Part shown: piece after piece, positions 32,285 to 44,795 of the stretch
How positions within the stretch are numbered: position 1 is the first letter of the stretch
Layout: each line of letters starts with the position of its first letter
Source: Lithobates sylvaticus
Lineage: Eukaryota > Chordata > Amphibia > Anura > Ranidae
Reading direction: 5' to 3'
Length of the DNA stretch: 64,000 nt
Assembly: GCA_028564925.1 (NCBI GenBank)
Contig: CM053031.1
Span: 101,711,531 to 101,775,530 of the forward strand
Notes under the pieces: model-generated
The model's input: only the letters and a program-made list of their open reading frames with translations
Database searches by the model: none
Told to the model about the DNA's origin: nothing
Position numbers and translations under genes: made by a program

Positions 32285-32640
32285 ACAGGTGTCAAAACAC
32301 AAGGCCTGCGGGCTAAAGCCACCCAGGCCATTTCATGTGGCTCTCGCACCGCTCCTGCAGCTGAGGTACCCCCCCCCCCCCTTTATGCAGCCATGGAGAG
32401 ACTTGTCTCAGCAGCAGAGTGGAGGACAGAACTCCTACAGCTCCTGCTCCTCTGTGCAGCCACAGTTCCCCCTCCCCTGGGCTCGGCCTTCCGCAGACTC
32501 TGGCAGCTGAATCCAGCCCTCCTCCAGACCCTGCACTTTCTGCATCTGGCAGCAGCACAAGGTAAGGTGGGGGGGGGGGGGGTGCACTGTGATACAATTC
32601 TAAGTATGTTTGTACTCAACGTGGCTTTGCATCTCTTTCT
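32285..32640. repeat. hAT-like or other GC-rich repeat fragment
   Basis: GTCAAAACACAAGGCCTGCG resembles one end of a vertebrate hAT family (CAAACACAAGGCCCGCGGG). It is followed by a CpG-poor, CT-rich body with C and G homopolymers. No matching right end; no gene recognised in the overlapping open frames. Confidence 0.35.
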
Positions 32641-33279
32641 ACAGGTGAAGATGAATAACAAAAAGGTGAAAACCTGCAAAAGGACCAAGTGGCCAGTCTA
32701 GAACTGTTTCTGATGCCATGGTGTGTCTTACACTAGAAACGAGGACTTTGTGGTCCAGAAAGGCATTCAAAGACTGACAACTCAAGCACTTAAGCTGTGT
32801 TAATGGGTGCTCAGGTGGAGACGCCCCAGATATGAGGCTACTTATTTATTTAATGTAACTGTATACATTTGCTGTTTCAATTAGGTCATACATTGTTGTA
32901 AATGTTAATGTTTTTAGGCCCTCCTGCTTTTCATAACTACATAAATAGTTGCTTTAGGAACAACCCTTTTCACAGCATGATGCTTAGAGCACTAAAATAC
33001 AGTAACCTTTGGGAAGCCAGACCATGCAATTCCCTAGCTCTCTGTAGTCAGTCTCCTATGCATCTTTCTGATTGGTTGCTATGGTTTATTGTATAACATT
33101 ACTCATTACAGTGTGCAGGGCAAAATGACAAAGTCTCTGCCCCAATCTCATTATACTCATCTTACTAGTGACTTCTTGTCGTTCCTTCCTTCACTGCTGC
33201 AGTCCACATTACCCTGCACTTGGTACAGGGTATAGAAAAACATGACAGTGCAAGCACCGTCACCTGACTGAAAGACTAA
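32641..33279. other. Intergenic sequence, no recognised feature
   Basis: No exon, RNA gene or repeat end was recognised here. Confidence 0.3.
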
Positions 33280-33669
33280 TGCCGCGTACACATGAGCGGA
33301 ATTTCCATCGGAAAATTCTTGGATGTTTTTTGTGACGGAATTCCGCTCAAGCTTGGCTTGCATACAGCACGGTCACACAAAAGTTTGCTGAACCTTCGAC
33401 CGTCAAGAACGCGGTGACGTACAACACTACGAGGAGCCGAGAAAATGAAGTTCAATGCAGCATGTGTCGAATTGTTTCCGAGCATGCGTAGGAATTATGC
33501 CCGATCTAAACTTTTTCCAACCGAAAAATTCAGAACCTGCTCTCAATCTTTTGCTGGCGGGAATTCGGCCAGCAAAAGTCAGATGGAGCATACACACGGT
33601 CGCATTTTCCGACCAAAAGCTCTCATCTGTCTTTTGCTGGCGGAATTTCCAAATCGGGTGTACGCGGCA
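33280..33669. mobile_element. Harbinger-like MITE, 'GCCGCGTACACA' family
   Basis: Ends TGCCGCGTACACATGAGCGG and GGGTGTACGCGGCA. Left TAA, right TTA (33670-33672). 390 bp with TTTTGCTGGCGGAATT-type inverted motifs. Confidence 0.7.
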
Positions 33670-33672
33670 TTA

Positions 33673-36408
33673 TACCATTGCTCTTCAGAGTCAATGACAC
33701 CATTCATTTCAGGGCTGGCTGCAAAGGAGGAAGCAGCAGAGAGAAATATGGCAAGATACGTATAAGCGGGCTTGAAGACACAGGTTCACTTTGCCCTGCA
33801 TGAGCAAGGTGACTTTATCCTTTAAATAAAGGCCTTTGCTTTATTTTTATTTTATTCTGTTATCTTTATAGTTTCCTATTTCACCATTGTTATTATTTAC
33901 AATACTTCATGTGAGGCTTGAAGGTTTATTCCACAAAAGATATTTAAGTTTTGAGAGATGCTGGCAGGTGGAACAATAAACTATTTTTTGTTTTCTCGTC
34001 AATTGAACACATGAAGCCATATACTGCTGCCTACAGAAGGATTGGATTGGCAAACAAAAAAAAGTCTGTTGGCCAGCCCAAGATAACCCTTCCGTTACCC
34101 AGCATGTCTCAGTTGTTACTAGTGTCTAAGAAAACTGAAAATGATGTCTAATTGTTTTTTGCAAGCCTGATTTCAGCCAGAAACCCTTAATCAAGGTTCC
34201 TTACAACATGCTTGAGCAGGTTTCAACATGTCAGTTATCCAGACTGGCCTTTGCTCTAGCGTTGGGGTGCTGTACCTGTACACCCTTGTATTTCAGGGAC
34301 TGGATTTTGTGTTAATGCTTTCCACTGTTCTGTTAACAAAATAGCTGCAAAGTGCTTTATACAGTATGTCCAGAGCCATCAGCAATTTCTCAGTCCTTGC
34401 CCTGACTCCAAAGAGTCAAATCGGTGAGTAGATTACTGACCACCAGGAGCTACCTCATTTACGCCAGGAAGGTTTTAATGATGAGATACTGGGCTCTGAC
34501 AACATTCACTGGGTGAAATGTCTTGTGTGCATTCTGCGCTTTTTTCCTGCCATTCAGCATTGCCCCATTTCTGCCCCTGGTTTGCACAAGGGCCATGTGA
34601 ATCTCAGGCATGTTCCTACTGCCTTTCTACAGTGATCTTGCTTACCCCCGGCCTGGGTCTGTGAGTACCTGAGGCTTTACATTGTGCCCCGAGTTTAACT
34701 GCATCACTACAACAAATCTGTAGCTAGATAAAGAGGGGCAGATCTACAGCAACCTCAGTTCAAACGCCCCTAATGATTCCAGGGACCTTTACTCTGTGCC
34801 TGATGTCTGTTATTCAGCTACCTAATGGTTGTAGGTTCTAGCTCATTAGTCCGCAGTTACACAAGACTTTAAGGCCAAATTCACCCAAATACTTGTGGGT
34901 GCTCATCACAGAGGGTCCAAGCACAATCCCACGTCTTTCCCTGTAGAGTCGGTTTCTTGTCTTTGTGCAGCATTAGAAGAGACCAGGTCACAATGACCAT
35001 CCCAGATTCCCACAGTGTCTCTCTAATGAGAGAGGATGCAGTGTCTCTTGCCACAACCTCAGATGTACAAGAGCCGAGCTCTTGTTGATGCAGTACGTAC
35101 CTCTCTGCATTTAGAGGAATAGCCTGCTATCTCTGGCCTTATGTCCCTCAGAGCCCTTGTAATTAAAAAGCCCAGTACATCTGAAAAAATAAATAAAAAA
35201 TAAAAAAACACTGAAAAGGAGCCTGGGCCCCACCTAAAGGGGTTGAAATTGTACTGTTCCCCTTTGGGAATTAATTGGTTAGGTGGTGGTCTATACCCAT
35301 GGTGATCCACCTTAACAGGGAAATCGCCATGTCAGTAAGTGGCATGCCAGAAGTTGGAATCCCTCATCCAGTTTTTCTTGGCAAGCCCTTCACCCCATTC
35401 TGTCTGTGGCAGAATGGATTAAATGCAGACCCCTTCCTGTCAGAGGGTGTGGAACAGATGGCTAGAACCGTGGCTCCTCTGTCTGTCCTCCTCCATTGTG
35501 GGACACTTCAATGTCCTCCTGTCAAGACACAGTCATCTCCTCAAGGGGAAAAACACCTGCAAGATCCAGCTGGAGGTGATGTCAGCCAGCATGTTTGCCC
35601 TCAATTCCCTCACCATCTGGCAGAGTTACCCGTTTCTCATATATTGCAGAAGCGTTAGGTGTTGAGTGACCTTTCTCCCTCTCTCTCTTTTCATTTTACT
35701 AATTCCTTACCTCACTGCTGGTCTAGTTCCTTAACTGTTAACACCTGAGGTTGGTCTTAGACTCTACAATGCACATGAAGGATACCTGAGGAGGCCCCAG
35801 TGTCTCCCTGGCCTGTCTGCAGGCAAAAACAAAAAATAGTCTTCTGCTGCAGGTATGCCGGGAACAAGGGATACCTTGGAGACTTCAGGGGACCCATCCA
35901 CTTGAGGTTAGGTCCCCTTTCCTTGACAGTTTCACAGGCTCATGCAGATTGCCCATCTTTCCTTTATTGATAAATCTCCTGTCTTTTGTTCCATGGATGT
36001 TGCAGCTTTGATGGCCCTGGGGAGTCAGAAACCCTTTGCTTCTTGGAAGTTAAGGCAGGATGCCTGTTAGGAGGCTTGTGCAAGGAAGTGCTTATAGTAC
36101 ACTGGTGAGTGTACCCTAGCTTCACCCATAGCTCTTTCAGGGTTGAAATCCACCTTAAAAGGTCATGGTAAGGTTCTAGCTTCCATCTCCTCCTGCTTAC
36201 ACTTGTTGGGTTTTGCACCATGCACCTCACCCCTTCAGTCATGCGGATTTTGAGGGATTGAATCCTGGGTTCGCTGGTGGCACTTTCACATCCTTCAGAG
36301 GTTGTTTCTGGTCAAACGCAAGGTTCTTCCCTTGAACATATTGCTTGGCGAGATTGTGATCTGTTCCATAAATCTCTGGACATGTAGTTTCTCATTCTGT
36401 GACCCTTA
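33673..36408. other. Long unassigned intergenic stretch, possibly decayed retroelement
   Basis: 2.7 kb without terminal repeats I can place. The part after about 34150 has the CT-rich, slightly coding-like texture of an old retroelement, but no diagnostic motif survives, so I leave it unnamed. No UNC80 or RPE exon was recognised. Confidence 0.35.
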
Positions 36409-36723
36409 GACCCCTTTCACACTGAGGCATTTTTCAGATGCTTTTGGGCTAAAAATAGCACCTGTAAAACAGCTCCCAGCAGTCTCAGTCTTTCACACTG
36501 AGGCGATGCGCTGGCAGGACGTTAAAAAAACTCCTGCAAGCAGCATCTTTGGAGTGGTGTATACACCGCTCCTGCCCATTGAAATGAATGGGCAGCGCCA
36601 GCAAAGCACCGCCACTGCAACATCGCTTTGTGTGATGATAGTGGGGGTTAAAAACGTCCAAAAACCACCGCTAAAGTAATGATAGTGGCGCTTTACCGCC
36701 GACACCCCAGTGGGAAAGCAGCC
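36409..36723. mobile_element. Harbinger-like MITE, diverged
   Basis: GACCCCTTTCACACTGAGGC at the left and CCCCAGTGGGAAAGCAGCC at the right, with TTA on both sides (36406-36408, 36724-36726). Interior resembles 19750-20171 (GCACCTG, GAGTGGTGTATACACCGCTC). 315 bp. Confidence 0.65.
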
Positions 36724-37480
36724 TTATAGGATTCAGGCGAGTAGAGGCTTAGGGTGTTTCTACTTAGACCTACGGAACTTCTTTTCACAAGGACATGTCT
36801 CCTAGGTTACTTGTCTAGTACCTAAAATCGAGGCTTGATCCCATATCTTGTTTATATCAAGTGTTGAGTTTTCTGTTCCCTAAACAGAATTTGTTGTTTG
36901 TTCCAACTATTTTGGTAGGTTCCAAACTCGAGTGGTTCTTGATTCGGTGCTACTTTCCCTTTGATAAAATGCTTTCTGATTGGTGAACCTTTTTTTTCTT
37001 GGCGTTTGGACATCAGGATAATTTAGCATCAGATTGCCCTCCCTCTGGTCATGTTGGCAGGTTGCCCTATCAGACAGGTGTTTTGCCTCCTTAATTGCCA
37101 GGTTAGAGCATTGGTCTTTTTGGCTGCAGTGAGTCTCAATTTCTGTTTTTTGTTGAGCCTGTTAGTTGTTGCGGTTTACCCACTGCTCAGGTGTAATGGC
37201 CTTGGACATCCCAACAGTAGATGACTGTCTCACTGGACAGGAAAAATTACAGTAGGATTTTTGTACTCACTGTAAAATCCTTTTCTCTGAGAGCATTGAT
37301 TTACACAGGTCCCTACCTCTCGGTGATTATGATCATACAGTTGGTACTGTTCACTACAAATTGAGGCATGCCAGTTGAGGAGGCTTTATCTTGGGCTGCC
37401 CTACAGATGATTCTGGGTTGCTGGTCTAACCATACAGTATATGAGTGCCTATGTCCCTCAAAGGACTCCAAGAAAAGGAT
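36724..37480. repeat. Decayed retroelement-like repeat
   Basis: GGATTTTTGTACTCACTGTAAAATCC (about 37256-37281) with CTTTTCTCTGAGAGCATTGA is a motif I associate with the ends of abundant amphibian retroelements, possibly DIRS-type. No open frame survives. It is old and broken; family assignment is tentative. Confidence 0.3.
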
Positions 37481-38503
37481 TTAAGGGGAGTGAAAAAATT
37501 CAGACCAGAACTGCATTGGCAATTTTTACTAGCTCAAAAGCATTAAGATAGCCAGCAAATAATTACTGACAATATTGATTACTTGCTAAACAGGAGCAGT
37601 AGATCACTGCCTTTGATGTAAACTTCCCAAGTAGCATGTAGAAGTGGTCAACTACCCATAACTGGAACGTGTATTCATACGAAATTAAGCACTAGTGTAT
37701 GCTACTTATGAGTAGTGTCATGATGTAAGCTACATAACAATTACTGGCTATCCTAGCATGACTAGAAGTTACTCTAAATCTCCCATGTAACTCTAAGCTT
37801 CGGGCATTGTCAGTGACAATTTGTAAACCTAGGATCCCATCTGCAGCTAAGTGGTTCGGTTTTTACTTTTTCTTTACATGGCAAAGAATGTTGTGGACTT
37901 GGGGGCATAGCCTGCAGCTATTGGCCGATTTATTGGCCCAAGCATCATTCATAACTAAAATATTTTAGGTAGATGTAACCTTTAAATAGTAATATGTAAT
38001 GTCCAAAATAAATCTCCTGCGCTAGCTGAAAATCAAACCTGAAAAGTTTATACCACAACTACATGCACAAGCTCCGACTGTCACATTGTTATTTTGGAGC
38101 ATTTTATTGGAAATAAAATGCTGCAAACATTTTGGGTTTAAAATTAGTTTCTATTTTAATTGAGAAAATAAAAAAATCTTCGCCCTGCTGTTAATCTACC
38201 GGGAAGAGTTAAATTGTGGAAACAAACTAAAATATAGACCTTGAAAGATGGCAGATAGTAAGGTTCATTAAATCTCACAAACTAGAAGGCTCCAGCTTGC
38301 AAATAATACAATTCTGTAATGACTCACCATGGAATTGCAGCTTATCATTTCAAAGCACAACTCCCTTGAGAAACTTGTTTTTAATAAAAAATAAATCAAA
38401 TAAGCTTTAACTAGCAGAACCTCATTGCTCATCTTTTGACACCAAAGTTTACACTAAATGTGTTTTAGCAAGGTCTCCTAGGAGTATACTACCTACATTC
38501 ACA
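37481..38503. other. Intergenic sequence, no recognised feature
   Basis: A/T-rich, single copy by eye, left flank of the duplicated block. No exon recognised. Confidence 0.35.
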
Positions 38504-39462
38504 CCAAACTAAGGCCTGGCATGGTGACATGCTTATGAAAATATTCCAAACAGCATTGTGTACTGTGATCTACAAGGAGCCATCTTTAAAACAGTGTAAC
38601 AAACTAGATAAACCTCTTAATAATGCAAAGGACTCAGGGAATTTTAGTGGTAGGTCAAAGTTAGAATATATGTACACCCAAAAACTAAAATCTCATGTAA
38701 GCTTTAACATGTTAATAATGTAATTTCTAAAGTAATTTTCAGTATTTAAAATATACAGCTTTCTCCAAACTACCTGGTGATCCTGTCATTAAAGGACATT
38801 GTTTAGGCACTACCATTTACAGCATGACTACATTTGGTTCCTTATTCCGGATTGAGCTAATGCGTTGTTATGCTACAACATGTGCTTCCAACAGAAACCA
38901 CAAGGCAACGTATGACCTTCAGGAATCTCTAGCACATAAATGGAAATATACAGAAATCACTGAAGTACAGGTAGAAAAGTGGGTGCAGGAGATCAGCAGC
39001 ACCAAGATGCAACAAAGGATGAAACAAGGATTTTATTTAAATAAAGACACTGGGGGTGATTTACTAAAACTGGAGAGTACAAAATCTGGTGCAGCTGTAC
39101 ATGGTAGCCAATCAGATTCTAACTTTAAAGCTTGTTCAATTAAGCTTTGACAATAAAACCTGGAAGCCAATTGGTTTCTATGCAGAGCTGAAGCCGATTT
39201 TGCACTCCCCAGTTTTAGTAAATCTCCCCCACTGCGCTTTAGCTAAACTAAATATTCTGTTTGGATTTTCAACTACTTTAACATGAACATTACCAAAAAA
39301 CTGATTTTAATATTAATACTGTATAGTCCAATATGTGGTGTAATAATGGTTTTTGAGATCATCTTTTTTGCATTAGGATACTTACAGACATCAGAATGTT
39401 TGCCTTCTAGGGGAGGTGTTAATTTGTCTTCATACCATTTACTTGGCCAGGCTCTATTAGTT
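38504..39462. repeat. Flank A: 959-bp segment duplicated on both sides of the array
   Basis: Identical, apart from about two substitutions, to 44796-45754. Begins CCAAACTAAGGCCTGGC and ends GGCTCTATTAGTT. The right copy continues into unique sequence (TTCCCAGGAAAAGGCC), whereas this copy runs straight into the array. It contains one small MITE (39052-39230). Confidence 0.95.
39052..39230. mobile_element. Palindromic MITE (179 bp)
   Basis: GGGGGTGATTTACTAAAACT at the left and AGTTTTAGTAAATCTCCCCC at the right are inverted, with ACT on both sides (39049-39051, 39231-39233). A second copy exists at 45344-45522 only because the whole flank is duplicated. Confidence 0.8.
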
Positions 39463-39904
39463 ATAACAATGGAAGAAGGGGGGGCCGCGGGGCCTGTGGG
39501 ACTTTAAATGAGGTCTATGACAAAAAAGCCAAGGTTACCTCCATCCCTGATTCTAATAAGAAATTAAGTAAGGGGCTGGGACTTTGAATGAAACATGCAC
39601 TTGAGAAATAAATAGTTATTCGTAACAGATTAATTCCATGTGTTTAATAATTGATAATAACAACAAGACTCACACCACCGTGAGTCCAAAAGTTAATTTC
39701 ATAAAAAATACATATAGAGTCCATATATATATGTACATACACATAAATGCAGGGCACAATAGCACATGATAATTCGATGCAAGTAACTAACAAAGATAAT
39801 AACATGATAATACATGAAAATCTAGTCTGATATAGAGTGGGCACATTGTTGCCCCAATCTTGGTGTTTACTGTAAATAAAAGATGCATAAATGTAGCATC
39901 TATA

Positions 39905-39944
39905 GCTCGACGCGTTTCGTGGTTGATGACCACTCATCAGGAGC
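39905..39944 (-). ncRNA. Hammerhead ribozyme, unit 1
   Basis: On the minus strand, in order: GCTC (stem I, 5' strand); CTGATGA (catalytic CUGANGA); GTGGT-CATCA-ACCAC (stem II with 5-nt loop); GAAA; CGCGTC with cleavage predicted after its C (39909); and GAGC (stem I, 3' strand, pairs perfectly with GCTC). All conserved core nucleotides are present. Stem III is minimal (A-U and C-G pairs within ACGCGT), as in hammerheads of Penelope-like elements, which are thought to work best as dimers. Activity is not shown by sequence alone. Confidence 0.85.
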
Positions 39945-40689
39945 AATTATGGACAAAGCCTATAAAATATAAATGTAAAAAATAAATCAGACTGATTACA
40001 TAAATAGAACATTAAATTTGCAAGAGGGAGGGTAGGTAGCCTACACCTGTACTTACACAGCTGAACATGGGTCTCAGGTATGGCAGGATCACCAACAGTG
40101 GACTGGGGCCAAACCGGCATGGGAGCTGAGGCGACATATAGAGGCATGGCATCTGGGAACACAGAATTGGTATGCTGTAACCACCACCAAATCCTTGATG
40201 GTGATATGGAATGGATAGTGCCCAAGGTCTAGGAAAAAATGAATGGAAACTATGAAAAAGTGAACCAGTGTTGGATGACTGTGAATGCCTATCGTGAAAT
40301 CCATGGAGGTATGGGATTAAACCACCCAAACCACATGGAGATAGGCTTGTGATAGGGCTGAGTGTGTGTAGAAACTGTGTGAGATAAAAGGTTATTAAAA
40401 TACAGTGTCAAATAAAGCATTGTGCTGGAAAAAATGGTGAAATAAGCATTAAAAAGTTGAAAAGTATGTTGGTGTATGGTTATTGAGTGAAGTTGAGGTG
40501 TAAGGAATACTGAAAAGTTGAAATTAAAAGGGGGAGTGTGGTGCCGTCTGCTATACTGAAAAATTGAAAGGGGAGTATAGTGCCGTCTGCCAAGGGGATT
40601 ACCTGTTATCAAGATGTGAGGAGCTTGTGTGCGTGTGATGGATGAACAAAAGTAAAAAGGGGCCAATTCTGTTTCTAAGATGAGGAGTC

Positions 40690-41050
40690 ATGAACTCCAC
40701 TCCAGCCAATAATATGCCACCAACATCACGTGGGCTGGCGGGAGGGGGAGAGAGAACGCCAGCAGCCGGGCGGAACTTGCACGACGTTTGGCGCCAAAAT
40801 CCCCCGCCGCACAGCCATGGATGGATCTACACAAGGCGCCGGCGTCATGACGTTGACCCGGTCAACGTCATGCGTCGGGCGCTCGGTGCGTGACGTCGAT
40901 GCGCAGCGTGGTAACCGCCCGGACCCTTGGCCAATAGACAAAGAGGGAGGGGGCGGATCCCAGGTGCGCATCGCAGCTCCCAGATTGCCAGAAGGACCAC
41001 CAGCCCACCAAGGAAATGACGGCCATCTTCCCAAGAAAAACTGCACCCGG
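40690..41050 (-). promoter_or_regulatory. CpG-rich, CRE/CCAAT promoter-like block in unit 1
   Basis: Contains a 27-bp perfect palindrome (40846-40872; 13-bp arms CATGACGTTGACC around one C) made of two CRE half-sites, a further TGACGTCG at 40891, CCAAT motifs (GCCAATAATATG; GGCCAATAGAC) and a CACGTG E-box near 40717. It lies about 0.75-1.1 kb upstream of the ribozyme on the transcribed strand. Equivalent blocks occur at +1790 and +3580. Confidence 0.5.
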
Positions 41051-41694
41051 CAGAACTGTGTACATGATGATTTAGGAATATCAGTAGTTACGAATATATA
41101 AAATATGTTACATGGACGGGGAAAACCTAACCTATGTATGAACCCCCATAATCATAGGGTTATAAAACATACAGAGGAAACCTATCTGGCACAAAACTAA
41201 GTGTGCCAGGGTGGACCGTCTAAGTGTGCATGCCTCCATCCCTGATATTGATATAACAATGGAAGAAGGGGGGGCCGCGGGGCCTGTGGGACTTTAAATG
41301 AGGTCTATGACAAAAAAGCCAAGGTTACCTCCATCCCTGATTCTAATAAGAAATTAAGTAAGGGGCTGGGACTTTGAATGAAACATGCACTTGAGAAATA
41401 AATAGTTATTCGTAACAGATTAATTCCATGTGTTTAATAATTGATAATAACAACAAGACTCACACCACCGTGAGTCCAAAAGTTAATTTCATAAAAAATA
41501 CATATAGAGTCCATATATATATGTACATACACATAAATGCAGGGCACAATAGCACATGATAATTCGATGCAAGTAACTAACAAAGATAATAACATGATAA
41601 TACATGAAAATCTAGTCTGATATAGAGTGGGCACATTGTTGCCCCAATCTTGGTGTTTACTGTAAATAAAAGATGCATAAATGTAGCATCTATA

Positions 41695-41734
41695 GCTCGA
41701 CGCGTTTCGTGGTTGATGACCACTCATCAGGAGC
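41695..41734 (-). ncRNA. Hammerhead ribozyme, unit 2
   Basis: Identical to the motif at 39905-39944 and exactly 1,790 bp away. Self-cleavage at both sites of a read-through transcript would release a 1,790-nt monomer. Confidence 0.85.
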
Positions 41735-43484
41735 AATTATGGACAAAGCCTATAAAATATAAATGTAAAAAATAAATCAGACTGATTACATAAATAGAAC
41801 ATTAAATTTGCAAGAGGGAGGGTAGGTAGCCTACACCTGTACTTACACAGCTGAACATGGGTCTCAGGTATGGCAGGATCACCAACAGTGGACTGGGGCC
41901 AAACCGGCATGGGAGCTGAGGCGACATATAGAGGCATGGCATCTGGGAACACAGAATTGGTATGCTGTAACCACCACCAAATCCTTGATGGTGATATGGA
42001 ATGGATAGTGCCCAAGGTCTAGGAAAAAATGAATGGAAACTATGAAAAAGTGAACCAGTGTTGGATGACTGTGAATGCCTATCGTGAAATCCATGGAGGT
42101 ATGGGATTAAACCACCCAAACCACATGGAGATAGGCTTGTGATAGGGCTGAGTGTGTGTAGAAACTGTGTGAGATAAAAGGTTATTAAAATACAGTGTCA
42201 AATAAAGCATTGTGCTGGAAAAAATGGTGAAATAAGCATTAAAAAGTTGAAAAGTATGTTGGTGTATGGTTATTGAGTGAAGTTGAGGTGTAAGGAATAC
42301 TGAAAAGTTGAAATTAAAAGGGGGAGTGTGGTGCCGTCTGCTATACTGAAAAATTGAAAGGGGAGTATAGTGCCGTCTGCCAAGGGGATTACCTGTTATC
42401 AAGATGTGAGGAGCTTGTGTGCGTGTGATGGATGAACAAAAGTAAAAAGGGGCCAATTCTGTTTCTAAGATGAGGAGTCATGAACTCCACTCCAGCCAAT
42501 AATATGCCACCAACATCACGTGGGCTGGCGGGAGGGGGAGAGAGAACGCCAGCAGCCGGGCGGAACTTGCACGACGTTTGGCGCCAAAATCCCCCGCCGC
42601 ACAGCCATGGATGGATCTACACAAGGCGCCGGCGTCATGACGTTGACCCGGTCAACGTCATGCGTCGGGCGCTCGGTGCGTGACGTCGATGCGCAGCGTG
42701 GTAACCGCCCGGACCCTTGGCCAATAGACAAAGAGGGAGGGGGCGGATCCCAGGTGCGCATCGCAGCTCCCAGATTGCCAGAAGGACCACCAGCCCACCA
42801 AGGAAATGACGGCCATCTTCCCAAGAAAAACTGCACCCGGCAGAACTGTGTACATGATGATTTAGGAATATCAGTAGTTACGAATATATAAAATATGTTA
42901 CATGGACGGGGAAAACCTAACCTATGTATGAACCCCCATAATCATAGGGTTATAAAACATACAGAGGAAACCTATCTGGCACAAAACTAAGTGTGCCAGG
43001 GTGGACCGTCTAAGTGTGCATGCCTCCATCCCTGATATTGATATAACAATGGAAGAAGGGGGGGCCGCGGGGCCTGTGGGACTTTAAATGAGGTCTATGA
43101 CAAAAAAGCCAAGGTTACCTCCATCCCTGATTCTAATAAGAAATTAAGTAAGGGGCTGGGACTTTGAATGAAACATGCACTTGAGAAATAAATAGTTATT
43201 CGTAACAGATTAATTCCATGTGTTTAATAATTGATAATAACAACAAGACTCACACCACCGTGAGTCCAAAAGTTAATTTCATAAAAAATACATATAGAGT
43301 CCATATATATATGTACATACACATAAATGCAGGGCACAATAGCACATGATAATTCGATGCAAGTAACTAACAAAGATAATAACATGATAATACATGAAAA
43401 TCTAGTCTGATATAGAGTGGGCACATTGTTTCCCCAATCTTGGTGTTTACTGTAAATAAAAGATGCATAAATGTAGCATCTATA

Positions 43485-43524
43485 GCTCGACGCGTTTCGT
43501 GGTTGATGACCACTCATCAGGAGC
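43485..43524 (-). ncRNA. Hammerhead ribozyme, unit 3
   Basis: Identical to units 1 and 2 over the whole 40-nt core. The few differences of unit 3 lie outside the ribozyme. Confidence 0.85.
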
Positions 43525-44795
43525 AATTATGGACAAAGCCTATAAAATATAAATGTACAAAATAAATCAGACTGATTACATAAATAGAACATTAAATTTG
43601 CAAGAGGGAGGGTAGGTAGCCTACACCTGTACTTACACAGCTGAACATGGGTCTCAGGTATGGCAGGATCACCAACAGTGGACTGGGGCCAAACCGGCAT
43701 GGGAGCTGAGGCGACATATAGAGGCATGGCATCTGGGAACACAGAATTGGTATGCTGTAACCACCACCAAATCCTTGATGGTGATATGGAATGGATAGTG
43801 CCCAAGGTCTAGGAAAAAATGAATGGAAACTATGAAAAAGTGAACCAGTGTTGGATGACTGTGAATGCCTATCGTGAAATCCATGGAGGTATGGGATTAA
43901 ACCACCCAAACCACATGGAGATAGGCTTGTGATAGGGCTGAGTGTGTGTAGAAACTGTGTGAGATAAAAGGTTATTAAAATACAGTGTCAAATAAAGCAT
44001 TGTGCTGGAAAAAATGGTGAAATAAGCATTAAAAAGTTGAAAAGTATGTTGGTGTATGGTTATTGAGTGAAGTTGAGGTGTAAGGAATACTGAAAAGTTG
44101 AAATTAAAAGGGGGAGTGTGGTGCCGTCTGCTATACTGAAAAATTGAAAGGGGAGTATAGTGCCGTCTGCCAAGGGGATTACCTGTTATCAAGATGTGAG
44201 GAGCTTGTGTGCGTGTGATGGATGAACAAAAGTAAAAAGGGGCCAATTCTGTTTCTAAGATGAGGAGTCATGAACTCCACTCCAGCCAATAATATGCCAC
44301 CAACATCACGTGGGCTGGCGGGAGGGGGAGAGAGAACGCCAGCAGCCGGGCGGAACTTGCACGACGTTTGGCGCCAAAATCCCCCGCCGCACAGCCATGG
44401 ATGGATCTACACAAGGCGTCGGCGTCATGACGTTGACCCGGTCAACGTCATGCGTCGGGCGCTCGGTGCGTGACGTCGATGCGCAGCGTGGTAACCGCCC
44501 GGACCCTTGGCCAATAGACAAAGAGGGAGGGGGCGGATCCCAGGTGCGCATCGCAGCTCCCAGATTGCCAGAAGGACCACCAGCCCACCAAGGAAATGAC
44601 GGCCATCTTCCCAAGAAAAACTGCACCCGGCAGAACTGTGTACATGATGATTTAGGAATATCAGTAGTTACGAATATATAAAATATGTTACATGGACGGG
44701 GAAAACCTAACCTATGTATGAACCCCCATAATCATAGGGTTATAAAACATACAGAGGAAACCTATCTGGCACAAAACTAAGTGTGCCAGGGTGTG

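Larger units (their letters stand above)
39463..44793 (-). repeat. Tandem array, ~2.98 copies of a 1,790-bp hammerhead-bearing unit
   Basis: Units run 39463-41252, 41253-43042 and 43043-44793. The last lacks the 39 bp that end the other two (GACCGTCTAAGTG...GATATTGAT). Units 1 and 2 look identical. Unit 3 differs at about three positions, near 43431, 43558 and 44419. Read on the minus strand, each unit has: a 5' part, a CpG-rich block (about 40690-41050 in unit 1), a hammerhead ribozyme (39944-39905), then an A/T-rich tail. No reverse transcriptase or other recognisable protein is encoded, and the small open frames are unconvincing. The ribozyme plus head-to-tail arrangement fits a Penelope-like terminal repeat or a non-autonomous retrozyme-type element. 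Confidence 0.9.

Noticed and set aside
34150-36400. A protein-coding gene or named retroelement in the CT-rich stretch
   Set aside because: Texture is suggestive, but I could find no conserved motif on either strand.
40012-41101. Several 65-125-codon open frames repeated in each 1,790-bp unit
   Set aside because: They overlap on both strands, include the ribozyme-flanking and CpG-rich blocks, and show no domain. Identity between units only reflects recent duplication.
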